Shown here: in pieces, positions 17,324 to 25,661 of the stretch | Position numbering within the stretch: the stretch's first letter is position 1 | How the letters are laid out: each line of letters opens with the position of its first letter | NCBI RefSeq assembly: GCF_003570925.1 | Contig: NZ_QXIS01000012.1 | Span: 1 to 49,136 of the forward strand | DNA from: Candidatus Cryosericum terrychapinii | GTDB lineage: Bacteria; Caldisericota; Caldisericia; Cryosericales; Cryosericaceae | Length of the DNA stretch: 49,136 nt | Direction: 5' to 3' | Notes under the pieces: model-generated | The model's input: the letters and a program-made list of their open reading frames with translations, nothing else | Told to the model about the DNA's origin: nothing | The model's database searches: none | Made by a program: the position numbers and the translations under genes

Positions 17324-17731
17324 CTAGTCGATAGAAAGGATGATGCCGTCCTGGACGAGGACCGAAGTCGAGCCGATCTTCTGGAACAGATTGTCCCCGA
17401 CCTTGACTTCGACAGTCCCTTCAAGGGCACCCTGAATGTAAACAGAGCCGAGTTCCAGTTTGGATACCTCGGCCTTCTTGGCCTCGAGATCCATGACCAT
17501 CTGCTCCTGCTTTGCCTTCTCGTCCTGCAATTGCGCCTTGACAAGATCATCGTACTGACCACCAACGCCGCCTCGAAGGATAACCTGCGACAGTGAGGAC
17601 TTCAGTCTTTCAAGGTTCTGTTTCGCCCCAGTATGCGCTCCGTCCAGCTCCTTGAGATAGCTGTCTTTGAACTGCTGGGTCACGACCGTCTTTATGAGAA
17701 CGTTCTGTTTCATCCAAACGCTGGTTGCCAT
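17324..17731 (-). CDS. ylqD: YlqD-like protein
   Basis: A 135-residue protein recognised mainly by position, length and layout. It directly follows khpA in an ffh-rpsP-khpA string, exactly where Bacillus has ylqD. The N-terminus KQNVLIKTVVTQQFK is typical. A long charged helix (about residues 30-90, with several coiled-coil-like heptads) precedes a small beta domain (VEVKVGDNLFQKI, VQDGIILSID). The family's function is unknown, and an RNA- or ribosome-related role is inferred from context. In Bacillus rimM-trmD-rplS follow; here a terminator follows at once. Confidence 0.75.
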   Translation of the reverse strand: MATSVWMKQNVLIKTVVTQQFKDSYLKELDGAHTGAKQNLERLKSSLSQVILRGGVGGQYDDLVKAQLQDEKAKQEQMVMDLEAKKAEVSKLELGSVYIQGALEGTVEVKVGDNLFQKIGSTSVLVQDGIILSID

Positions 17732-17736
17732 CGATT

Positions 17737-18009
17737 CTACTGCTCCTCTTCCAGGCCAGTCTCGGCCTGTTCGTCGTTCATGCTGTCGATTTGGACTGTG
17801 GCGCTCTTGCCAGTCTTGGCAGAAGCCGCTCTGATGATGGTGCGAATTGCCTGGGCGGTATGGCCCATTTTTCCGATGACTTTGCCGGTGTCCTTCTGGC
17901 CGACCTTGATCTCATAGGTCACGGACTGTTCTCCGGCAATCTCAGTAACAACCACTTCTTCAGGGCTATCCACGAGAGCCTTGACGATGGTCTCGACCAA
18001 CTGTTTCAT
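17737..18009 (-). CDS. khpA: KH-domain RNA-binding protein KhpA
   Basis: A 90-residue single KH domain with GKMG as the GxxG RNA-gripping loop (VIGKMGHTAQAIRTII). KhpA binds many RNAs and partners KhpB in Gram-positive bacteria. It lies between rpsP and ylqD, the conserved place for this gene (ylqC of Bacillus). The C-terminus carries a short acidic tail (SMNDEQAETGLEEEQ). Confidence 0.88.
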   Translation of the reverse strand: MKQLVETIVKALVDSPEEVVVTEIAGEQSVTYEIKVGQKDTGKVIGKMGHTAQAIRTIIRAASAKTGKSATVQIDSMNDEQAETGLEEEQ

Positions 18010-18039
18010 CGGGTATCTCCTGATGCGCGCAGAGCCGGC

Positions 18040-18309
18040 TTACTTTGCGACCTGGCTCGCGACGAATCTCTGCCAGATACCGTTGTGCTTGAGGAGGTTG
18101 CGCACGGAATCGGTTGGCTGCGCGCCAAGTCCGAGCCAGTAAGCGACACGCTCTTCGCTGACCTCGATCTTCGGTTCCTTGGGATTGGGATCATAGTAGC
18201 CGAGCGTTTCGATGACCGCGCCATTGGTCGGTTTCTTACGGTCGAGCACGACAAAACGATAGTGAGCCTGATGCTTGGTTCCAGTCCTTGCGAGCTTGAT
18301 GCTTACCAT
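18040..18309 (-). CDS. rpsP: 30S ribosomal protein bS16
   Basis: An 89-residue protein with the S16 pattern VSIKLARTGTKHQAHYRFVV, IETLGYYDP and RVAYWLGLGAQPTDSV. The start at 18309 follows CAGGAGGAAAC; the longer frame to 18468 runs into ffh and is rejected. S16 is needed for assembly of the 30S 5' domain. Confidence 0.95.
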   Translation of the reverse strand: MVSIKLARTGTKHQAHYRFVVLDRKKPTNGAVIETLGYYDPNPKEPKIEVSEERVAYWLGLGAQPTDSVRNLLKHNGIWQRFVASQVAK

Positions 18310-18337
18310 GTTTCCTCCTGTTGCGTACCTGCGAGTA

Positions 18338-19651
18338 TCAAAATCCGGGCAAGCCAAAGCCCCCGGCATGCCTGTTGTTAGCCATCTTCGCCATGCGGCT
18401 GAACAACTCGAACTGCTTGAGCATTCTGTTGATTTCACTGACATCCATGCCTGCACCACGAGCGACACGACGCTTACGGGACGCGTTCAGGATGGCAGGA
18501 CTGCGTCTTTCGGTGTCGGTCATAGAGTCAATGATGGCCGTGAATCTCTTTGCAACGCCCTCGTCGGCAACAGTCCCCTTCGGGACCATATTGGCAGGGA
18601 GACTCTCAAGCATCTTATTTATACCACCAACTTGACCTATTTCAAGCAGCTGATCGCGGAGGTCGTAAAGGTCAAACTTCCCCGTTTGGACTCTCTTGGC
18701 GACGCCTGCTGCCTTCGCCATGGACTCGGCATTATCGTACCGCTTTAGCAGTCCCTCGATATCACCATAACCGACGATACGCGCCGCATGTCTCTCCGGC
18801 ACAAAATAGTCGAGGTCCTGTAAATGCTCTCCGACTCCGACATACCTGATAGGTTTGCCAATGGACTCTTTAAAAGACAACACGGCACCGCCCTGTGCGG
18901 GTGAATCGAACTTCGTGAAGATCGCCCCAGTAAGCGGCGCAACCTTGTTAAAGCTCTGCGAAAGCGGAATAGCTTTTGATCCGATCATCGAATCGAGAAC
19001 AATCAGCGTTTCGTCAGGATGGTACAGCGCAGTAACCGTCTGCAGTTCATCCATGAGTTCGGTGTCGAAATCATGGCGCCCCTGCGTGTCCAGAAGCTGA
19101 ACATCCAGGGATTTCTCCCTGGCAAATCGATCAGCACCATGAACAAGATCCGCCAGACTCCCGGCATGTTCGCCATAGAATTCAACCCCCGCATCAGACG
19201 CCAGCTTCTGTAGTTGCTGGTAGGCAGCCGGCCGGCCGTAGTCTCCAGGAATCAGAAGAGGGTAGTGGCCTTCCTTCTTGAGGAGGAGCGCCAGCTTGCC
19301 CAGTGTCGTCGTCTTGCCAGACCCCTGAAGGCCCACAAGCATAACCCGATACGGGATGTGCGTTATGGCGATGCCTTTGCCGCCCTGTCCTCCGAGTGCC
19401 TGCGTCAGCTGTTCGTAGAGGACCTTGACCACCTGGTCACCGGGCGTGATACTCTTGAGGACCTTCTCGTCCAGGCATGCCTCACGCGTCCGAGCGATGA
19501 ATGACTTGACAACTCGGTAGTCGACATCGGCGCCGAGCAGACCAAGCTTGACCTCAGCAAGCGCTGCATCGATGTCTCCCTGCGACAGCAGACCCTTGCG
19601 GCGCAGCCCATCAAAGACCCCACCGAGCGCTTTCTTGACAGATTCGAACAC
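18338..19651 (-). CDS. ffh: Signal recognition particle GTPase Ffh (divergent motifs)
   Basis: A 437-residue SRP54 protein with N, G and M domains. The P-loop GLQGSGKTTTLGKLA is intact, but other signature motifs deviate: DTAGR reads DTQGR, the DTYRPAA block reads GDYGRPAA, and TKLDGDARGG reads TKFDSPAQGG. The M domain retains SPAILNASRKRRVARGAG, the helix that binds SRP RNA, and ends with LKQFELFSRMAKMA. It delivers ribosome-nascent chains to FtsY at the membrane. It follows ylxM by 9 bp. The changes are all in the G domain, in or near nucleotide-contact and interface loops, while FtsY keeps the classical DTAGR. Confidence 0.93.
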   Translation of the reverse strand: MFESVKKALGGVFDGLRRKGLLSQGDIDAALAEVKLGLLGADVDYRVVKSFIARTREACLDEKVLKSITPGDQVVKVLYEQLTQALGGQGGKGIAITHIPYRVMLVGLQGSGKTTTLGKLALLLKKEGHYPLLIPGDYGRPAAYQQLQKLASDAGVEFYGEHAGSLADLVHGADRFAREKSLDVQLLDTQGRHDFDTELMDELQTVTALYHPDETLIVLDSMIGSKAIPLSQSFNKVAPLTGAIFTKFDSPAQGGAVLSFKESIGKPIRYVGVGEHLQDLDYFVPERHAARIVGYGDIEGLLKRYDNAESMAKAAGVAKRVQTGKFDLYDLRDQLLEIGQVGGINKMLESLPANMVPKGTVADEGVAKRFTAIIDSMTDTERRSPAILNASRKRRVARGAGMDVSEINRMLKQFELFSRMAKMANNRHAGGFGLPGF

Positions 19652-19660
19652 TCGGCAGGC

Positions 19661-20083
19661 CTACAGCTCGTGGCTGTTGCGGTTGATCAGCTTTTCGAAC
19701 AGGGTCTTCAACTCTTCGAGGGTCCGTTCACCTTCCATGTTGTGTGACTGTGCGCAGCACTGGTCGAGTTTGGACATGATCTTCCGGAACATCACCACGT
19801 TCTTCTTGTAATTGGCGATAAGCTGCAATTTGCTCTCGCAGCGCCTCATGCGTCCAAGGGAGCGACGGATGTGGTCATGGACCGCCTGCCGTGAAATCCG
19901 CAATTTGCGGGCGACCTCGGCGCCGGAGCAGCTCGGCTGGATGTACAGCTCCAGAACTCCGAGTTCCTTCTTGGTGAGCAGTCCCGAGTAAAACTCAAGC
20001 AACTCGCCGATCTCTTCCTTGCGCTTGATCTTCTTCTCGTGACCAGGAGTGATGTACCCCTTTTCCTTCGACTTGCTCTGCAT
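19661..20083 (-). CDS. ylxM: YlxM-like HTH protein of the SRP operon
   Basis: A 140-residue protein with a sigma-region-4-like helix-turn-helix: YSGLLTKKELGVLELYI, then SGAEVARKLRISRQAVHDHI. This is the YlxM pattern, and the gene sits between ftsY and ffh as in Gram-positive bacteria. It has extra residues at both ends compared with the usual about 110. The start at 20083 follows AAGGAG at a spacing of 7. YlxM proteins modulate SRP GTPase activity in streptococci; a DNA-binding role is possible but unproven. Confidence 0.85.
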   Translation of the reverse strand: MQSKSKEKGYITPGHEKKIKRKEEIGELLEFYSGLLTKKELGVLELYIQPSCSGAEVARKLRISRQAVHDHIRRSLGRMRRCESKLQLIANYKKNVVMFRKIMSKLDQCCAQSHNMEGERTLEELKTLFEKLINRNSHEL

Positions 20084-20140
20084 AGTTCAACTCCTTGTTG
20101 GCATGTAACGGAATAGTTACGTTCTCGCTGCTATTGATGC

Positions 20141-21112
20141 TTACTCTGACAGCAATATCATGTCCACAATATCGTCTTTGTCAAATGGTTTTATGCTCAT
20201 AAGTGTTTCACCATTGCATACCAGCTTTATCGGGATGCGCAGTTCACGCGCAATGCTCACGATACTGCCGCCTTTCGCGCCGGAGTCGACCTTCGTGAGG
20301 ATGATGCCTGAGATCGGGATCGCCTCACTGAAGGCGCGGGCTTGCATGAGAGCATTCTCACCGGTCGTCGCGTCGATGACCAGCAGTGTCTCTGACAATG
20401 GCAACCCGAACTTCGTCTCAATGACGCGCACAACCTTCTGCAGCTCAAACCTAAGGTTCTTCTTGTTCTCGAGGCGACCCGCCGTGTCGATCACCACGAC
20501 GTCCACCCTGTCTGCTACAGCTTTCTGAAGTCCGTTGAACACGACACTGGACGGATCCTGACCCTCCACCGAGCGCATCACTGGGACGCCGGCGCGACCA
20601 CCGAGGATAGCGAGCTGGTCAACCGCCCCAGCGCGAAAGGTATCGGCGGCAACCAGCAGGACAGTACGGTTCTCCTGCTTGAGCATGTTTGCCAGCTTGG
20701 CGATCGAAGAAGTCTTGCCTGCGCCGTTGACCCCTGTAACGAGGATGACGGCAGGTGAACCCGTTGTGTTCAGCGCGCTGTCCAAGTCAAACACGGAGCT
20801 CAGCTTGCCACGAATGCGCTCGATGACCTGTTCTGCCGTGGGGCGGCCCAGCAGTCCACCCCTTCGTACTTCCTGCAGGATAGCCATTGTCGTGTCGACG
20901 TCGATGCCGGCGTCGATCAGAAGCTCCTCCAGAGCATCGGAATCTGCCGCCTCGCGGCGAGCGCCCCCGACCTGCTGCGGTATAGTCTGTGCGGCACCTG
21001 ACACTACCGACTCCTGTGCTTCGGCTCCGATTTCATGTGCCTCGACCGGAGATTCTTCCTCCTCAGGCTTGTCCCCGCCAAGAAGTTGTTTAACGCGCGA
21101 AAGGAAGCTCAC
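20141..21112 (-). CDS. ftsY: SRP receptor FtsY
   Basis: A 323-residue receptor GTPase. An acidic N-terminal A domain (about residues 1-60, rich in Glu) precedes the NG domain with GVNGAGKTSSIAKLA, ADTFRAGAVDQL, DTAGRL and TKVDSGAKGG. The GTG start at 21112 overlaps the rnc stop (TAGTG), indicating translational coupling. FtsY docks SRP-bound ribosomes at the membrane, so ftsY, ylxM and ffh form one functional set here. Confidence 0.95.
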   Translation of the reverse strand: MSFLSRVKQLLGGDKPEEEESPVEAHEIGAEAQESVVSGAAQTIPQQVGGARREAADSDALEELLIDAGIDVDTTMAILQEVRRGGLLGRPTAEQVIERIRGKLSSVFDLDSALNTTGSPAVILVTGVNGAGKTSSIAKLANMLKQENRTVLLVAADTFRAGAVDQLAILGGRAGVPVMRSVEGQDPSSVVFNGLQKAVADRVDVVVIDTAGRLENKKNLRFELQKVVRVIETKFGLPLSETLLVIDATTGENALMQARAFSEAIPISGIILTKVDSGAKGGSIVSIARELRIPIKLVCNGETLMSIKPFDKDDIVDMILLSE

Positions 21113-21903
21113 TAACCAGACTCCCCTCGATGCGGGTACTCGGAAACAAAAGTCTCAAGGGCCACACGAGCGGCGTCCTCTTCGGCCTTCTTCTTCGATG
21201 ACCCACGGCCCTCGCCATACAGAAAGCTGCCGATATGCACCTGCGACGTGAATACGTCCGATCCGTCCTCGCCCCGCGCGACCTCCGTATCATACGACGG
21301 CAGCAGGCGGACGCTCCGCTGCGTCTCTTCCTGCAGAGCCGTCTTGTGGTCCAGGACCGCCCCATTGTGCAGGTCGGCTATGGCCTCGTGGAACACGATG
21401 CTCACAAATTTTTCGGCCGCGTGCATGCCACTGTCGAAGTATATGGCGGCCACAAGGGCCTCGAAGCCGTCTGCAAGAATAGCAGGCTTGCGCTCATCGC
21501 GCATCTTGTCCTCGCCCTTGCCCAGCAATAGATATCTGTCAAGCCCCACATCCAGCGCACGTTGATAGATACCCTGCTCTTTGACCAGTGCGGCGCGCAT
21601 CTTGGACAGATCGCCCTCCCGGGCGTCCGGAAACTCGAGGAACAACAGTTTGGCAACGATGAAGTTCACGACACCGTCGCCTACGAATTCGAGCTTCTCG
21701 TTCGACGTGTAGCTGTGGTGCTCACTCGCGAATGAGCTGTGCGTGAGAGCGACAACCAGATAACGGAGATTCTTGAATGATACTGGGAGCGTCTTGTTGA
21801 ACTCCTCGGTCCGCTCCATCACGAGAGCGCCAGTGAAGTCCTCTTTCGGAACGACGATCCGATGAATAGCAGTCCTGCGAGTCCGATGCACGCTGTCTGT
21901 CAC
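21112..21903 (-). CDS. rnc: Ribonuclease III
   Basis: A 263-residue double-strand-specific RNase. The signature NEKLEFVGDGVVNF carries the catalytic Glu and Asp, and ADGFEALVAAIYFDSG completes the metal site. The dsRNA-binding domain follows at about residue 190 (TALQEETQR, KKKAEEDAARVALE). The GTG start at 21903 overlaps the plsX stop by four bases; a later ATG (residue 29) would give a more usual N-terminus and cannot be excluded. It processes rRNA and structured mRNA. Confidence 0.93.
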   Translation of the reverse strand: MTDSVHRTRRTAIHRIVVPKEDFTGALVMERTEEFNKTLPVSFKNLRYLVVALTHSSFASEHHSYTSNEKLEFVGDGVVNFIVAKLLFLEFPDAREGDLSKMRAALVKEQGIYQRALDVGLDRYLLLGKGEDKMRDERKPAILADGFEALVAAIYFDSGMHAAEKFVSIVFHEAIADLHNGAVLDHKTALQEETQRSVRLLPSYDTEVARGEDGSDVFTSQVHIGSFLYGEGRGSSKKKAEEDAARVALETFVSEYPHRGESG

Positions 21904-22889
21904 TTCCAGAGTGCCTCCAGCTTCGTCACAAGGCCTTCGTCACTGACATTCCTGGCGACACGGATGGCGTGATAGATGGCCGTGGCGTCGGACCTGCCAT
22001 GACAGACGACGCTGATACCCTTGACTCCCAGCAGCGGGACGCCGCCGTACTGGCTGTAGTCGAGTTTCTGCTTGACGAGTCGCAGATTGCTGTGAGCCAG
22101 CGCACCACCGACCTTACCCTTGATGGAGCTGCCGAGCGCCGTCTTCATCAAGTCAAACAGTGTTTCTGCCGTACTCTCCATAGTCTTTATGAAAATGTTG
22201 CCGGTGAACCCATCGCTGACCACGACATCCGCAACATGTCGAAAAGCCTCTTTCGGTTCGACGTTGCCTATGAACCCGGGGGTTCTGGCCGCCAGAAGCT
22301 TGTGCGCCTCGATTACCTGGCGCGACCCCTTCTCGGCTTCCTCGCCGATGTTGAGGAGGCCAACCGTCGGCGTCTCCTTGCCCGTAACGAGGCGACAGTA
22401 GACTTGGCCCATGCGCGCAAACTGCAGGATGTTCTCTGGAACACAGTCAGCAACTGCTCCAACGTCGATGAAATAGAACGGCTCGCCCGTCACGGATGGT
22501 ACGGGAGTAATCAGCCCCGGGCGAAGCACGCCGCGAATGCGGCCGAGGACAAAGAGAGAGATTGCCATCTGTGCGCCGGTACTGCCGGCGGAGACGATCG
22601 CCTCGCACTTCTTCTCGGCAACGAGCTGGATGGCCCGATAGAGCGATGAGTCCTTGCGCGTCCTCAGCACTTCGGATGGGTGGTCGTGAAAAGTGATGAC
22701 CTGAGTCGTCGGGACCACTTCGTACAAGAAGGGCTGACCTTGACGATACTGGGACAGTTCAAGATTGATGGCGGCCTCGTCGCCCACGAAGACGACCGTG
22801 GCACCAAACTCGCGGGCAGCCTCTACAGCCCCCTTGATAATCTCATGGGGGGCGTAATCGCCCCCCATGGCATCAACTGCAACTCTCAT
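21900..22889 (-). CDS. plsX: Phosphate acyltransferase PlsX
   Basis: A 329-residue PlsX starting MRVAVDAMGGDYAPHEIIKG. It makes acyl-phosphate from acyl-ACP for phospholipid synthesis. Conserved SAGSTGAQMA, FIDVGAVADC and ALAHSNLRLV blocks are present. It follows rpmF by three bases, the common rpmF-plsX pair. In Firmicutes fabD-fabG-acpP often lie between plsX and rnc; here plsX and rnc overlap directly. Confidence 0.95.
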   Translation of the reverse strand: MRVAVDAMGGDYAPHEIIKGAVEAAREFGATVVFVGDEAAINLELSQYRQGQPFLYEVVPTTQVITFHDHPSEVLRTRKDSSLYRAIQLVAEKKCEAIVSAGSTGAQMAISLFVLGRIRGVLRPGLITPVPSVTGEPFYFIDVGAVADCVPENILQFARMGQVYCRLVTGKETPTVGLLNIGEEAEKGSRQVIEAHKLLAARTPGFIGNVEPKEAFRHVADVVVSDGFTGNIFIKTMESTAETLFDLMKTALGSSIKGKVGGALAHSNLRLVKQKLDYSQYGGVPLLGVKGISVVCHGRSDATAIYHAIRVARNVSDEGLVTKLEALWK

Positions 22890-22892
22890 ACG

Positions 22893-23105
22893 TTAGGCAG
22901 CAGGCTTTTCCTTCTTCTCTTCCTGCTTGACCACGAGCTTGCCATCGTAGTACCCACAGTACGGGCAGATGTGATGTGAACGGATAGGCTTGTTGCAGTG
23001 CCCACAAGGAACAAGGGGGCTATGGTTGTTCCTGAAGCGCATCTTGACTTTGCTGTATCTATTGCCCTTCCTGCTGTGGGTTATTTTCTTCTTTGGATTT
23101 GCCAT
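22893..23105 (-). CDS. rpmF: 50S ribosomal protein bL32
   Basis: A 70-residue L32 with MANPKKKITHSRKGNRYS at the N-terminus and a zinc knuckle of CGHC and CPYC. The Cys-type ribbon means this is the zinc-binding form. The tail is Lys/Glu-rich. It lies 22 bp after leuS and 3 bp before plsX. Confidence 0.95.
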   Translation of the reverse strand: MANPKKKITHSRKGNRYSKVKMRFRNNHSPLVPCGHCNKPIRSHHICPYCGYYDGKLVVKQEEKKEKPAA

Positions 23106-23127
23106 TCAACTTCCTCCTGATCGAGAG

Positions 23128-25602
23128 TCACTGAACTACAATATTAACGATTTTCCCCTTGATTGCAACGACACGCTTGACAATGTGTCCGGCCGTGTAC
23201 TTGACAACGTAATCCTGACCGAGCGCCAGGCTTCCCAGTTCCTCGTCGGTCGAGTCGGAAGGAATCCGCATCGAGCCGCGCACCTTGCCATTGACCTGCA
23301 CTGCAACCTCTACTTCGCTTTCGGCAAGCTTGCTCTCGTCCCAGGCAGGCCAGAGCTGTTTGTGAATGCTCTCTTCGCAACCGTACTCCTCCCATAGTTC
23401 CTCCGTCATGTGGGGAGCAAAAGGGGCCAGGACGACAAGCAGCTGCCGCATCGCGGTTTGCCACTCGACTGTCGACAGCACAGTCTCGTCGTTCCGCACG
23501 GTCTCAGACAAGAAGTTGAAGTATTCCATGAACGCGGCCACTGCGGTGTTGAACTTGAACTTCTCGATGTCCCCGGTGATCTTCCTGGTCAGCTTGTTGA
23601 TCAGCAACTCGAGTCTGGGGACACACACATCCCTCTGCACTCCATATGACGCCTCGATGGTGCGCTGGGCGAGCTCCCACAGACGCTTCATGAAGCGGTG
23701 CGCGCCTGAGATACCTTCCTTGGACCAGGCGACCTCCTGCTCAAACGGTGCCATGAAGAGTTCATACAAGCGCAAGGTGTCGGCACCATACTGCTCGACA
23801 ACCTCGTCGGGGGTAATGACGTTATGCTTGCTCTTGCTCATCTTCTGCCCGTCGTAGGAAAGCAACATTCCCTGGTTCATGAGGCGAGCGAAGGGCTCTG
23901 TGAAACCAACGAGGCCTTCATCGTACATGACCTTGGTCCAGAACCGGGCATACAGCAGATGCATGACCGCATGTTCCGCGCCACCAACGTACAGGTCGAC
24001 AGGAAGCCAGTAGTCTATGGTCGCCCTGTCGAAGGGTGCCTTGTCGTTATGAGGGCTGGTATATCGCAGCTCGTACCACGAGGAACAGGCGAAACCATCC
24101 ATTGTATCCGTCTCGCGCCGGGCTGGTCCGCCGCACACGGGGCATGTCGTTTCGACCCACTCCTTAATGCCGGCCAGAGGCGACTCGCCCGTGCCGCTCG
24201 GTTCATATCCCTGCACATCGGGCAACACCACCGGCAGTTGATTCTCAGGAACCGGGACCGTCCCACATGTTGGACAGTGTATCATTGGTATCGGAGCTCC
24301 CCAGTAGCGCTGGCGGCTGATGAGCCAGTCACGCATGTGGTAGTTGGTCTGCGCCTTGGCAAACCCTGTTGCTTCACCCTCTGCGACCATTGCCGCGAAC
24401 GCAGCCTCCGTCGTCAGACCGTCGAAGCGGCCGGAATGCACCAGTGCGCCGCGCTCGGAATATTTATCATTCCAGGCCGCTACTTCATACGCGACACTTG
24501 ACCATCCGACCACTTGACGGATCTGGATGCCATATTTGGTGGCAAACCCAAAATCGCGGCTGTCATGAGCAGGCACAGCCATGATTGCGCCCGTGCCATA
24601 GCCCATGAGAACATAGTCGGCAATCCAGACCGGGACCTTCTCACCAGAAAACGGGTTGATCGCATAGGCTCCCGTGAAGACTCCGGTCTTTTCCCTATCC
24701 ATCGACATGCGGTCGATCTCCGTCTTCGTCTTGCTGGCCGCACTATATGCATCGATCTTGGCATGCTGTTCGCTCGATACAATCTCGGCCACCAGTGGGT
24801 GCTCAGGGGCCAGCACGAGGAATGTGGCCCCCATGATTGTATCCAGACGGGTCGTGAAGACCGCTACCGGATGCTTCGAACCATCGCCGGCCGACACAAT
24901 GTCGAAGACGACCTCGGCACCAACTGACTTGCCGATCCAGTTGCGCTGCATGATCTTGATGCGCTCGGGCCAGTCCACAGTATCAAGGTCGTCGGCCAGA
25001 CGATCGGCATAGTCGGTGATTCTGAAGAACCACTGTTTCAACTTCTTCTTCTCCACAGGAGTCCCACAGCGCCAGCACTTGCCATCCTTTGCCTGTTCAT
25101 TGGCCAGGACAGTCTTGCAACTGGGACACCACCACTGCTCCGACTCCTTCTCATAGGCAAGGCCCCGTTTGTACAGAAGCAGGAAGAACCACTGAGTCCA
25201 TCGGTAGTATTCGGGATCGGACGAGTTGATCTCTCGCTCCCAGTCATACGAAGTCCCGATGAGTTTGAGCTGCCGCTTGAAGTTGGTCGTGTTCTTAATG
25301 GTAATCTCGCGCGGATTCTTCTTCAGCCTGATAGCCTCGTTCTCGGCAGGGAGCCCGAATGCGTCCCACCCCATGGGGTGCAGGACATTGAAGCCCTTCA
25401 TCCGGTAGAACCGGCTGATGACGTCCGTGGGGATATAGTTGCGGCAATGGCCGACGTGCAGGCCGTCTCCTGATGGATAGGGAAAGTAGTCCAGACAGAA
25501 GAGCTTCGGTTTGACGGAGTTCTCTTCCGTCCGGTACGCCTTCTCGGCCTCCCAGAGGTCCTGCCACTTTGGTTCGATGCTATGAAAGTCGTATTCTCTC
25601 AT
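23128..25602 (-). CDS. leuS: Leucyl-tRNA synthetase
   Basis: A class-I synthetase of 824 residues. The HIGH-type motif lies in YPSGDGLHVGHCRNY, the KMSKS motif is GQKMSKSKHN, and a CP1 editing domain (about residues 220-410) contains the TTRLDTIMGATF block. A zinc knuckle (CPSC, CWRC) and a second pair (CPTC, CPVC) are present. The length and arrangement are bacterial. It charges tRNA-Leu and lies 59 bp after aspS. Confidence 0.96.
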   Translation of the reverse strand: MREYDFHSIEPKWQDLWEAEKAYRTEENSVKPKLFCLDYFPYPSGDGLHVGHCRNYIPTDVISRFYRMKGFNVLHPMGWDAFGLPAENEAIRLKKNPREITIKNTTNFKRQLKLIGTSYDWEREINSSDPEYYRWTQWFFLLLYKRGLAYEKESEQWWCPSCKTVLANEQAKDGKCWRCGTPVEKKKLKQWFFRITDYADRLADDLDTVDWPERIKIMQRNWIGKSVGAEVVFDIVSAGDGSKHPVAVFTTRLDTIMGATFLVLAPEHPLVAEIVSSEQHAKIDAYSAASKTKTEIDRMSMDREKTGVFTGAYAINPFSGEKVPVWIADYVLMGYGTGAIMAVPAHDSRDFGFATKYGIQIRQVVGWSSVAYEVAAWNDKYSERGALVHSGRFDGLTTEAAFAAMVAEGEATGFAKAQTNYHMRDWLISRQRYWGAPIPMIHCPTCGTVPVPENQLPVVLPDVQGYEPSGTGESPLAGIKEWVETTCPVCGGPARRETDTMDGFACSSWYELRYTSPHNDKAPFDRATIDYWLPVDLYVGGAEHAVMHLLYARFWTKVMYDEGLVGFTEPFARLMNQGMLLSYDGQKMSKSKHNVITPDEVVEQYGADTLRLYELFMAPFEQEVAWSKEGISGAHRFMKRLWELAQRTIEASYGVQRDVCVPRLELLINKLTRKITGDIEKFKFNTAVAAFMEYFNFLSETVRNDETVLSTVEWQTAMRQLLVVLAPFAPHMTEELWEEYGCEESIHKQLWPAWDESKLAESEVEVAVQVNGKVRGSMRIPSDSTDEELGSLALGQDYVVKYTAGHIVKRVVAIKGKIVNIVVQ

Positions 25603-25661
25603 CGGTCACTCCAATTGTGAATGCCTTGGTGCCTGGCACCACGATGTTCACATTTCAGGGG

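Noticed and set aside
18040-18468. bS16 frame extended to 18468
   Set aside because: It overlaps the 3' end of ffh; the family N-terminus begins at 18309 after AGGAGG.
25603-25661. Hairpin between aspS and leuS as a terminator or T-box
   Set aside because: A short TGGTG/CACCA stem exists, but there is no T-run and no T-box bulge sequence.
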